From positions 1 through 64,000 of the forward strand of contig NZ_FLQX01000159.1 in NCBI RefSeq assembly GCF_900089955.1: a DNA stretch of 64,000 bases, in the 5' to 3' direction. Under the pieces are notes generated by a model. It worked only from the letters and a program-made list of their open reading frames with translations, did not search any database and had not been told where the DNA came from. A program made the position numbers and the translations under genes. This stretch comes from Candidatus Accumulibacter aalborgensis. GTDB taxonomy: Bacteria > Pseudomonadota > Gammaproteobacteria > Burkholderiales > Rhodocyclaceae. Shown piece by piece: positions 42,941 through 51,217 of this stretch (position 1 is the first letter of the stretch; every line of letters starts with the position of its first letter).

Positions 42941-44140
42941 ATGGTACAACGCAGCGAAATCGCGGCCGTCTATCTGGCGGGCGTCGTGCAGGGCGTCGCG
43001 CTGGTGACCTTCCCGGCGGCCAGCGCGGTGTTCACCGGCGCCGGTGAATACGGGCTGTCGAGTACCGAGTACGGCGGCATGTTCGTGCCGCAGGCGATCA
43101 CCGCCATTAGCGCCTCGCTGCTCGGTGCCGGCCTGGCGCGCCGGCTCGGCGCCAAGCGCATTTACCTGCTTGGCCTGGTCGCCAACTTGCTGGCGATGTC
43201 ACTGCTGATCGTCAGCAGCCTGGTCATGCGCCAGCACGCCCTGGCCTACGGCCTGCTCTTGGCCGCGACGGCGTCTCTGGGTGTGGGCTTCGGGTTTACG
43301 GTGCCGACGCTGAACACCTTTGCCGCGGCCTTTTTTCCACAACGAGTCGACCGAGCTGTGCTCGGACTGAACGCGCTGCTCGGGCTGGGTACCGCGCTGG
43401 CGCCCCTGTTCGTCGCGCTATTCGTCGGGCTGGGAATCTGGTGGGGCCTGCCGGTACTGGTTACGGCTTTGATCGTCGGGCTGTTGCTTTTCAGTCGGCG
43501 CTTGCCCTTAAGCGAGGGTGCACCGGCGCTCGCCGAGGGCGGGCAGGAGGCGCGAAACGGGCTGCCGGCGCGCTTCTGGCTGTTCGCTGCCTTCGCACTC
43601 GTGTACGGTATCTGCGAAACGATCAATGCCAACTGGGCGACGGTGTATATGACCCGCGAGCTTGGCGCGAGCGCGACCATGGCGTCGCTCGCGCTGACCG
43701 TATTCTGGGGCTCGGTAACCGTCGGGCGCATGATTATCGCGGCCATCGAGAAGTACCTGTCGCCGCAGCGAACGTGCCAACTCCTGCCCTGGCTGGTCGC
43801 TGGCGCACTGGCCGGCACCGCCTTGCTGCCGAAGGGCGACCCGCTGTTGGGCATTGCGATTTTCGCGCTTGCCGGCCTTGGCTGCTCGGCGCTGTTGCCG
43901 CTGGCGATCAGCTTCGGCCAGCAGCAACTGCCGACCATCGCCAGTTCGGTGGCCGGCGGGCTGATTGCTTTCTACCAGATCGGTTACGGGATCGCGGCAT
44001 TCGGCGTCGGACCGCTGCAAACCCGGGCCGGCCTCGACCTGAACGTCATCTATGGCACGACGACGTTGGTCGCGCTGAGCATGGCGGTGCTGGCTGTCTT
44101 TGTCGTCCGGAGCCCGCAACGCTTGCCGACCGGGCCGTAA
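42941..44140 (+). CDS. MFS transporter
   Basis: The 399-residue protein has twelve predicted membrane helices. The N-terminal half includes AGVVQGVALVTFPAASAVF, typical of FucP/GlcP-like or other sugar MFS transporters, and the middle loop is short and charged. The C-terminal half carries SSVAGGLIAFYQIGYGIAAFG. The substrate is unknown. Its position between a GMC oxidoreductase and a glucose-dehydrogenase-like SDR suggests it moves the sugar or its oxidised acid. Confidence 0.83.
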   Translation: MVQRSEIAAVYLAGVVQGVALVTFPAASAVFTGAGEYGLSSTEYGGMFVPQAITAISASLLGAGLARRLGAKRIYLLGLVANLLAMSLLIVSSLVMRQHALAYGLLLAATASLGVGFGFTVPTLNTFAAAFFPQRVDRAVLGLNALLGLGTALAPLFVALFVGLGIWWGLPVLVTALIVGLLLFSRRLPLSEGAPALAEGGQEARNGLPARFWLFAAFALVYGICETINANWATVYMTRELGASATMASLALTVFWGSVTVGRMIIAAIEKYLSPQRTCQLLPWLVAGALAGTALLPKGDPLLGIAIFALAGLGCSALLPLAISFGQQQLPTIASSVAGGLIAFYQIGYGIAAFGVGPLQTRAGLDLNVIYGTTTLVALSMAVLAVFVVRSPQRLPTGP

Positions 44141-44222
44141 AACGTCGAGCGCGCTGCTCATGGAATTCCGGATTTCGACACTTCGTACAAACAATGACCA
44201 TCATCAGAAAAGGAAGACGAGC

Positions 44223-44990
44223 ATGAACCTCAAAGGAAAAGTCGCCATAGTCACTGGCGGCAACAGCGGTATCGGCATGGCCATCGTCCTCGAACTCGCT
44301 CGCCAGGGCGCCAACATCGTCATCGACTACGTGGCCAATCCGGAGGCCACCGACGCGCTGGAGGAGCAGGTCCGCGCCCTCGGTGACCAGGCCATCGGCG
44401 TGCACGCCGACGTCAGTCAGGTGGCCGAGCTGGAAACGCTGATCGCCGCCGCAGTCAAGGCCTTCGGTCGCGTCGACATCATGGTCAATAATGCCGGCAT
44501 CGAGACGCGCACTTCAGTGCTCGAAACGACGGAAGAGCAGTACGAAAAGGTGCTTTCGATCAATCTGAAGAGCGCCTTTTTCGGCACCCAACTCGCCGCG
44601 CGGCAGATGATCAAACAGGGCGGCGGCGGCAGCATCATCAACATCACTTCCGTTCACGAAGACTGGCCGATGCCCAATAACACGCCCTACTGCGTTTCCA
44701 AAGGCGGCATGCGCATGCTCACGCGCACGGCGGCGGTCGAACTCGCGCCGCACAACATCCGGGTCGTCGGTGTTGGCCCCGGCGCAATCGCCACGCCGAT
44801 CAATACCGCCACGATGAACGATCCCGCACTGCTCAAGAAACTCGACGATGCAATTCCCATGGGGCGTATGGCGCAGCCCGCCGAGATCGGCACCGTCGTA
44901 GCCTTCCTTGCCAGCGAAGGAGCCAGCTATATCACGGCGACCACCATTTTCGCCGACGGCGGCATCATGCAAGGAAGCCCCGGGCTGTGA
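44223..44990 (+). CDS. Short-chain dehydrogenase, glucose 1-dehydrogenase-like
   Basis: The 255-residue classical SDR opens with GKVAIVTGGNSGIGMAI (cofactor motif TGxxxGIG). The catalytic Ser is in IINITSVHED, and Tyr-Lys is in YCVSKGGMRML; NNAGIETR is the NNAG motif. The C-terminal FADGGIMQ is shared with bacterial glucose 1-dehydrogenases and 3-oxoacyl-ACP reductases. In this context oxidation of glucose or a related sugar with NAD(P)+ is likely, though SDR substrates are hard to predict. An 82-base leader precedes it. The stop overlaps the NDH-2 start (TGATG). Confidence 0.87.
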   Translation: MNLKGKVAIVTGGNSGIGMAIVLELARQGANIVIDYVANPEATDALEEQVRALGDQAIGVHADVSQVAELETLIAAAVKAFGRVDIMVNNAGIETRTSVLETTEEQYEKVLSINLKSAFFGTQLAARQMIKQGGGGSIINITSVHEDWPMPNNTPYCVSKGGMRMLTRTAAVELAPHNIRVVGVGPGAIATPINTATMNDPALLKKLDDAIPMGRMAQPAEIGTVVAFLASEGASYITATTIFADGGIMQGSPGL

Positions 44991-46372
44991 TGGCAAGCGG
45001 GGCAGGGCTGGATCTGCCGGTGGCTGCCGGGAGGAAGCGTATTCTCATTCTCGGCGGTGGATTTGCTGGCGCCTACGCGGCCTTGCATCTCGAAAAGCAG
45101 CTCGGCGGCGCGCCGGACTTCGAAGTGGCGGTGGTGTCAAAAGAGAATTTTGTACTCTTCACCCCCATGCTGCACGAGGTGGCAGGTAGCGATCTGGGGG
45201 TGACCGACATCGTGCAGCCACTCCGCAAAATGTTGCGTCATACGCGCATTGCGATTGCCAATATCGAGGCCATCGACCCGACAAGAAAACAGGTGCGTGT
45301 TCGCCACCCCGATCTGCCGGAAGCGTATGACGTAGTTTATGATCATCTCGTGCTGGCGCTCGGGGCAGTGACGAACTTTTATCACACACCCGGTCTCGAG
45401 GAGCACGCTTTCACGATGAAGACTCTGGGCGACGCGATCCGCGTACGCAACGGCGTCATCAATGCACTTGAGTTGGCGGACAATCAGTCTGATGAAACCC
45501 GGCGTCGAACAACGCTGACAGCGGTAGTGGCGGGTGGTGGATTCGCCGGGACGGAAACCGTCGGCGCCATCAATGATTTCATGCGCGAAGGATTGCAACT
45601 GTATCCCCATCTCACGGAAGACATGATCCGCGTGGTGCTGGTGCATCCCGGTGCCGTCATCCTGCCGGAATTGGGTGAAAGTCTTGGGCGTTATGCGCAA
45701 AAAAAACTCGGCGAACGAGGCGTGGAGATTCTGCTGAACAGCAAAGTTTCCAGTTTTGACGGCGAAACGGTGACCTTGGGCGATGGCACGACGATCAGCT
45801 CGCGCATGCTGATCTGGACAGCCGGCACTACCCCGGCACCGTTGATCGCCAACCTGCCCTGTGCGCTTGAGCGGGGGCGCGTGGTGGTCAATGAGTATCT
45901 GGAAGTGCCGGACTTTCCGGGCGTCTGGGCGCTCGGTGATTGTGCGCTCGTGCCCGACCCATTGCATCCCGGCAAGTTTTATCCGCCGACCGCGCAGCAC
46001 GCCGTTCGTCAAGCCGATGTGCTCGCGAAGAACGTCGTGGCGACCTTGCGCGGCGAACAGCGGCAGCCTTTCAAATTCAAGGTCATCGGCTTGCTGGCGT
46101 CAATCGGGCGACGTTGCGGTGTCGCGGAAATTCTGGGAATGAGATTCTCGGGAATCATCGCCTGGTGGCTATGGCGCGGGATCTACCTCAGCAAGCTTCC
46201 CGGGTTTCCCAAAAAAGTCCGCGTGGCACTCGACTGGACGCTCGATTTATTCTTCTCGAAGAATATCGTCCAGTTGCCAACGCTGACTTCGCCAACAATT
46301 TCGGTAACGGAAAAGACATCGGCTGCCACGAGATCTTCGGCCCCGGAGGCGAAAGCGTCGCCGAAATCCTGA
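44990..46372 (+). CDS. ndh: Type II NADH:quinone oxidoreductase
   Basis: The 460-residue FAD protein feeds NADH electrons to quinone without proton pumping. FAD motif RILILGGGFAGAYAALHLE and NADH motif AVVAGGGFAGTETVGA are both present, with the conserved LIWTAGTTPAPLI and WALGDCALVPD segments. A C-terminal amphipathic region (SGIIAWWLWRGIYLSKLPGF) fits monotopic membrane attachment. It can regenerate NAD+ made by the upstream dehydrogenase and reduce quinone for the CioAB oxidase in the same block. An alternative GTG start lies one codon upstream. Confidence 0.92.
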   Translation: MASGAGLDLPVAAGRKRILILGGGFAGAYAALHLEKQLGGAPDFEVAVVSKENFVLFTPMLHEVAGSDLGVTDIVQPLRKMLRHTRIAIANIEAIDPTRKQVRVRHPDLPEAYDVVYDHLVLALGAVTNFYHTPGLEEHAFTMKTLGDAIRVRNGVINALELADNQSDETRRRTTLTAVVAGGGFAGTETVGAINDFMREGLQLYPHLTEDMIRVVLVHPGAVILPELGESLGRYAQKKLGERGVEILLNSKVSSFDGETVTLGDGTTISSRMLIWTAGTTPAPLIANLPCALERGRVVVNEYLEVPDFPGVWALGDCALVPDPLHPGKFYPPTAQHAVRQADVLAKNVVATLRGEQRQPFKFKVIGLLASIGRRCGVAEILGMRFSGIIAWWLWRGIYLSKLPGFPKKVRVALDWTLDLFFSKNIVQLPTLTSPTISVTEKTSAATRSSAPEAKASPKS

Positions 46373-46540
46373 GCGGAACAAATTTCGATAGCGAATTCTT
46401 GAATCAGCGCTGCCGGAACCACCGCCGCAGCGGGGCAGCAAGATCCGGGTCCTGGGGAAGGTCCTGGCGGCCAAGGGTATTCAACCCGCACTGGCCGAAA
46501 TATGTCATGACTGTAGCCCCCGCAGGGCTGGCGTCCCCGT

Positions 46541-49500
46541 TCAGCCACGAATCTTCCTCTTCAAGGCTCCGAACAAGCCGCCTTTCAGTTGCGGTTGCGC
46601 TCCCGGTTCTGCCTCGGCGAGGGTTTGCGGCGCGGCTACGGCTGCCGTGCCGGTCGAGGCACTCTGGGCCTTGTCTTTCGCCATCTGCCGTTCCTCGCAA
46701 ACGGCTGCCAGTTGGGCAAGGGTCTGGAACATGATTTCGCGCGGGTTGAGGACGATGCCGTAAGCGGACTTGAGGCGAGCGATGACGTCCATCAGCAGCA
46801 GCGAGTCGCCGCCCAGATCGAAGAAGTTGTCCTGCACCTCGATGTCACTGACACCCAGCGCGCTTCTCCAGATGCCGGCAATCGCGGCCTGCATTTCGCT
46901 GGCGTAGGCGACGCCGGGTGCGATGCCCGTGGTCGCCTGCGGGCTGGACGCGGCGCGCGGTTTGCGCTTGACCCACTGGGCGATGCGGGTGGATAGATCG
47001 GTGGTGGACACGATGATCTGTTGTCCCGCGTCGGCGGCGAGCATCCGGCGAAAGGCATCGACACCCTCCTCGGATGACAGGGCAAGATCGCTGACGATCG
47101 CTCCCATGCTGCGCTGGTCGGTGCGGGTGGCCGCCGGGATCCACGCGTCCCAGCCGATGGTCAACCACGCCGGACCGGGCTGGCCGGATTGATGGGCTTG
47201 ATGGGATTGGTGGGCAGCGTAGGCGTCCAGGTAAGCGTTGGCGGCCGCGTAGGCGGCGTAGCCCAGGCCGCCCAGTACTGACGAAATGGACGACAGGAGA
47301 ACGTAGAAGTCGGGCGGCTCGGCACGCAGCAGGTCGTGGAGGACCAGCAGCCCTTCCACTTTTGGCCGGAAGTGTTCGCCGCAGTGCTCCGGCCGGGTGT
47401 CCTGAACGGCGAGGAAAGCTTCCTCGGCGATGATGCCGGCGCCGTGGATGACCCCGTCGATACGCCCGAAGCGGCTCCTGGCCTGGTTGACCGCCCTGGC
47501 CATGGCGCCGGCATCGGCAACGTCGGCGGCGACGACCAGCACTTTCGCGCCAAGGGCCTGCAATGCGCGCACGCGGGCGATTCGCTGGCTGCCGGGGTCA
47601 CTGCTGGCGTGCGTGGCGATCCAGTGATCCCACTCGCCGGGATCGGGCAGGGCGCTGCGGCCGGTCAGGATCAGGCGGGCTTGCACGCTGCGGGCGAGTT
47701 CCTCGGCGAGGGCGTAGCCGATCGCACCGAGGCCGCCGGTGATGAGGTAGACGCCCTGCTGGCGCAAGCGACCCGGGGTGCCAGCCAAAGGTTCCAGGTG
47801 CAGCGGACGGTAGTCCTGAACCCAGCGTATGTTGTCGCGGTAGGCGACCATCGCATCGGCGGCATCGCTGCCCATCTCGATCCGGATCTGGTGACCGAGC
47901 CACTGCTCGGCCGCAGAACCGGCGGCGGGTGGCAGCAGGTCGAAGCAGCGGGTGTCGAGAGACGCGTATTCCTGCGCGATGACGATGCACGCAGCGATCA
48001 GTGTGCTCCGTTCGGGGAGAGGCAGTTCGGTCGCTGTCAGCGCGTGGATGGCGGTGCCGAGCACGCCGATCCGCAACGGTTCGCTATGGTTGCGGCTGCC
48101 CAGCGCCTGCGCCAGGTAGAGCAGGCTGTTGAAACCGAGATCCTGGGCGCGGGCAAAGTCTTCCGGATTCGGAGAGTGGTCGGGTGGCGGCGTCAGGTTC
48201 CAGGTATGCAGCGCGCTGTGCGGCAGCTTGCCGGCGCCAGCCAGGGCCTCGACCAGGGCGTCGTAGTCGGCACGCCGGGCCGGGTTGACGGTGAAGCAGC
48301 GCGCGCTGCTCCAGCCCGCCTGGCTGCCTGGCAGGACGCGGATCACGTTGTCGCCGGCCTGCTCCAGCTCGCCGGCCAGGTATTCGCCAAAGCCATCGCC
48401 AAGAGTGAACACCAGCCACGGCCCGCTGGCTGCCGGGCCACCGTCGCGCAGCGGGGTCTGCTGCCAGAACGGCTGATAGAACCAGTCGGCCAGGGGGCGT
48501 TTGCTGGCTGCGGCGCGGGGCGCGGGGCGATCATCGGTGACCGCCTGGGCCAGCAGTCGGCCAGGCTCGACCCAGTGCCGCTGACGTTCGAAGGGATAGC
48601 CCGGCAGGGGCACGCGGCGGCGTTTTTCATCGGCGTAGAAACCGGCCCAGTCCACCGTCACACCGGCCAGCCAGAGCTTGCCGAGGGTGGCCAGGAGCAT
48701 GGCCTGGTCGGGTTCCTCTTGCTGCGGGTGGCGCATCGACCACAGCGCGCCCTTGGCGCCGGACGTCGCGCTACAGAGTTGGGCGAGGGTGCCGAGAGTC
48801 CGGCCGGGGCCGACCTCGAGCAACAGCGGGTCGCCGTCGGCGATGACGGTGGCGATGCCGTCGGCAAAGCGCACGGTACGGCGCAGGTGCTGGACGTAAT
48901 AGGCAGGATCAGTGGCCTGGGCGGCAGTGAGCCAGGTTCCGCTGAGGTTGGAGACGACCGGGATGCGCGGCGCTTGCAGCCGAATCGCGGCGACCTCAGC
49001 GGCGAAGCGCGCCAGTATCGGGTCCATCATTGCCGAATGGAAGGCGTGCGAGGTATGCAGCGGCTGACATTGCCGTCCCTCGGCGGCCAACTGTCGCTGC
49101 CAGGCGGCGACGGCTTCCGTCGGTCCGGAAAGCACACAGCGACCCGGTGCGTTCACTCCGGCCAGCGCCAGGCCACGCGCGTCCAGGTCGGCGAGGACGC
49201 TTTCCGGCTGGTCTACGGCGAGCATACTGCCGGGAGGCATCTCCTGCATCAGACGGCCGCGGGCAGCCACCAGGCGGAGGGCGTCGGCGAGGCTGAGCAC
49301 GTCGGCCAGGCACAGGGCAGCGTATTCGCCGATGCTGTGGCCGATCATCGCCGTCGGTCGGACACCCCAGCTCATCCACAGGCGGGCGAGCGAGTATTCA
49401 ATGACGAACAGCGCCGGCTGGACGATCCACGTCTGCTGCAAGGGTTCGGCGTCGGCGTCGGCGTCGGGAGCTGACCACATCAGGTGGCGCAGGTCGTGTC

Positions 49501-51217
49501 CCAGGTGCGGAGCGAGAAGTTCGACGCAGAGGTCCACCTCGGCGCGAAACACGGGCTCGGAGTCGTACAGCTCGCGCCCCATGCCGAGATACTGGGCGCC
49601 CTGACCGGGGAACATGAAAACCACCGGTCGGTCGTTCAGTTCGCAGACCGACCCGGCGCTCCGCTGGGAGTCAGCGGTCAGCAGCGTCCGGGTCAGGCTG
49701 CTCTGCTCGGCGCACACCCATATCCGCCGCTGCGCAAAGCGTTGGCGACCGGTCTGCAAGGTGAAGACGATGTCGGCGAGCGTCTGCTCCGGATCGTGGC
49801 TGAGGTGAGCGGCGAGCCGTTCGCGCATCCGTTCGAGGGCGGTTGCCGTGCGCGCCGACAGGACGATCAGTTGCCAGGGACGCGACGGCGCCGCAGCCGC
49901 GCGGGCCGGCGCCTCTTCAAGGACTACATGGGCGTTGCTGCCACCGAGCCCGAACGAACTGACGCCGGCCCGGCGCACCGCCTGCGTCCAGTCGGCAAGG
50001 GCGGCATTGACGTAGAACGGGCTGTGGGCAAAGTCGATTTCCGGATTGGGGCGGCGGTAGTGGAGCGACGGTGGGATGCGGCGGTGTTCCAGCATCAGCG
50101 TCGTCTTGATCAGCCCGGCGACGCCCGAGGCCACGTCCATGTGGCCGATGTTCGTCTTTACCGACCCGATGGCACAGTAGCCCTGGCGATCGGTAGTCTC
50201 CCGGAAGGCCTGGGTGAGGGCCTTGATCTCGATCGGGTCGCCGATCGGCGTGCCGGTGCCGTGTGTTTCGATGTAGCCGATCTCGTCGGCGTCCACCGCG
50301 GCCATGGCCAGGGCTTCAGCCACCACCGCCGCTTGTCCGTACACGCTGGGAGCGGTGTAGCCGACCTTGGCGCTGCCGTCGTTGTTCACCGCCGAACCCT
50401 TGATCACCGAGTGGATGTGGTCGCCATCGGCGAGCGCGTCGGCCAGGCGCTTGAGGACGACGATGCCGACACCGCTGCCGAGCACCGTCCCGCGGGCGTC
50501 AGCGTCGAAGGCCCGGCAGTGCCCGTCGGCAGAATTGACGCCGCCTTCCTGGTAGCGGTAGCCGACCCGGTGCGGTACGGCAACGGAAATGCCGCCGGCC
50601 AGCGCCAGGTTGCACTCGCCGTTGAGCAGGCTCTGGCAGGCCACATGCACTGCCACCAGCGAGGTGGAGCAGGCCGATTGAATGTTGATGCTCGGGCCGG
50701 TGAGGTTGAGCTTGTAGGAGACACGAGTAGTCAGGTAGTCCTTGTCGTTGCCGATCTGGATCTGGAAATCGAACAGGGCAGGGGCGACGTCGGGGCGGCT
50801 GGCGAGGTTGTAGATCAGGTAGCCGTTCATCGCCGAGCCGGCAAAGACGCCGATCGCCCGGCCGTGCGAGGCGGGGGTGTAGCCGGCCCGTTCGAGGGCT
50901 TCCCAGGCGCACTCGAGAAAGATACGTTGCTGCGGTTCGATCAGGCTGGCTTCGCGCGGGCTGTAGCCGAAGAAGGTGGCGTCAAAGCAGTCGATCGGGT
51001 CGATGACCGCGCCGGCGCGGACGTAGGCGGGATCGGCGAGGAGGGCAGGATCGACGTGGGCGGCGAGGAGCTCGGCTTCGGAAAAGAAGCTGATCGATTC
51101 GACGCCCTGTTCGAGGTTGCGCCAGAAGGCGGTAACGTCGTCGGCGCCGGGGAAGCGGCAGCTCATGCCGACGATGGCGATAGCGGCCTCGTTTCGGGCG
51201 GGATCGGGCGGGTTCAT
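46541..51217 (-). CDS. Modular polyketide synthase, KS-AT-KR-ACP
   Basis: The 1558-residue type I PKS has one extension module. The KS holds its nucleophile in QSACSTSLVAVHVA (about residue 182), with HGTGTPIGDP and TNIGHMDVASG following. The AT has GHSIGEYAA (about 624) and HAFH, which indicates malonyl-CoA. After a structural half, the KR has TGGLGAIGYALA (about 1157) with the catalytic Ser-Tyr region SSISSVLGGLGYAAYAAAN. The ACP serine is in GGDSLLL (about 1468). There is no DH, ER or thioesterase, so the expected extension leaves a beta-hydroxyl. It overlaps the NRPS stop by four bases (ATGA) and is last in the operon. The frame remains open far upstream, but homology starts here. Confidence 0.92.
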   Translation of the reverse strand: MNPPDPARNEAAIAIVGMSCRFPGADDVTAFWRNLEQGVESISFFSEAELLAAHVDPALLADPAYVRAGAVIDPIDCFDATFFGYSPREASLIEPQQRIFLECAWEALERAGYTPASHGRAIGVFAGSAMNGYLIYNLASRPDVAPALFDFQIQIGNDKDYLTTRVSYKLNLTGPSINIQSACSTSLVAVHVACQSLLNGECNLALAGGISVAVPHRVGYRYQEGGVNSADGHCRAFDADARGTVLGSGVGIVVLKRLADALADGDHIHSVIKGSAVNNDGSAKVGYTAPSVYGQAAVVAEALAMAAVDADEIGYIETHGTGTPIGDPIEIKALTQAFRETTDRQGYCAIGSVKTNIGHMDVASGVAGLIKTTLMLEHRRIPPSLHYRRPNPEIDFAHSPFYVNAALADWTQAVRRAGVSSFGLGGSNAHVVLEEAPARAAAAPSRPWQLIVLSARTATALERMRERLAAHLSHDPEQTLADIVFTLQTGRQRFAQRRIWVCAEQSSLTRTLLTADSQRSAGSVCELNDRPVVFMFPGQGAQYLGMGRELYDSEPVFRAEVDLCVELLAPHLGHDLRHLMWSAPDADADAEPLQQTWIVQPALFVIEYSLARLWMSWGVRPTAMIGHSIGEYAALCLADVLSLADALRLVAARGRLMQEMPPGSMLAVDQPESVLADLDARGLALAGVNAPGRCVLSGPTEAVAAWQRQLAAEGRQCQPLHTSHAFHSAMMDPILARFAAEVAAIRLQAPRIPVVSNLSGTWLTAAQATDPAYYVQHLRRTVRFADGIATVIADGDPLLLEVGPGRTLGTLAQLCSATSGAKGALWSMRHPQQEEPDQAMLLATLGKLWLAGVTVDWAGFYADEKRRRVPLPGYPFERQRHWVEPGRLLAQAVTDDRPAPRAAASKRPLADWFYQPFWQQTPLRDGGPAASGPWLVFTLGDGFGEYLAGELEQAGDNVIRVLPGSQAGWSSARCFTVNPARRADYDALVEALAGAGKLPHSALHTWNLTPPPDHSPNPEDFARAQDLGFNSLLYLAQALGSRNHSEPLRIGVLGTAIHALTATELPLPERSTLIAACIVIAQEYASLDTRCFDLLPPAAGSAAEQWLGHQIRIEMGSDAADAMVAYRDNIRWVQDYRPLHLEPLAGTPGRLRQQGVYLITGGLGAIGYALAEELARSVQARLILTGRSALPDPGEWDHWIATHASSDPGSQRIARVRALQALGAKVLVVAADVADAGAMARAVNQARSRFGRIDGVIHGAGIIAEEAFLAVQDTRPEHCGEHFRPKVEGLLVLHDLLRAEPPDFYVLLSSISSVLGGLGYAAYAAANAYLDAYAAHQSHQAHQSGQPGPAWLTIGWDAWIPAATRTDQRSMGAIVSDLALSSEEGVDAFRRMLAADAGQQIIVSTTDLSTRIAQWVKRKPRAASSPQATTGIAPGVAYASEMQAAIAGIWRSALGVSDIEVQDNFFDLGGDSLLLMDVIARLKSAYGIVLNPREIMFQTLAQLAAVCEERQMAKDKAQSASTGTAAVAAPQTLAEAEPGAQPQLKGGLFGALKRKIRG

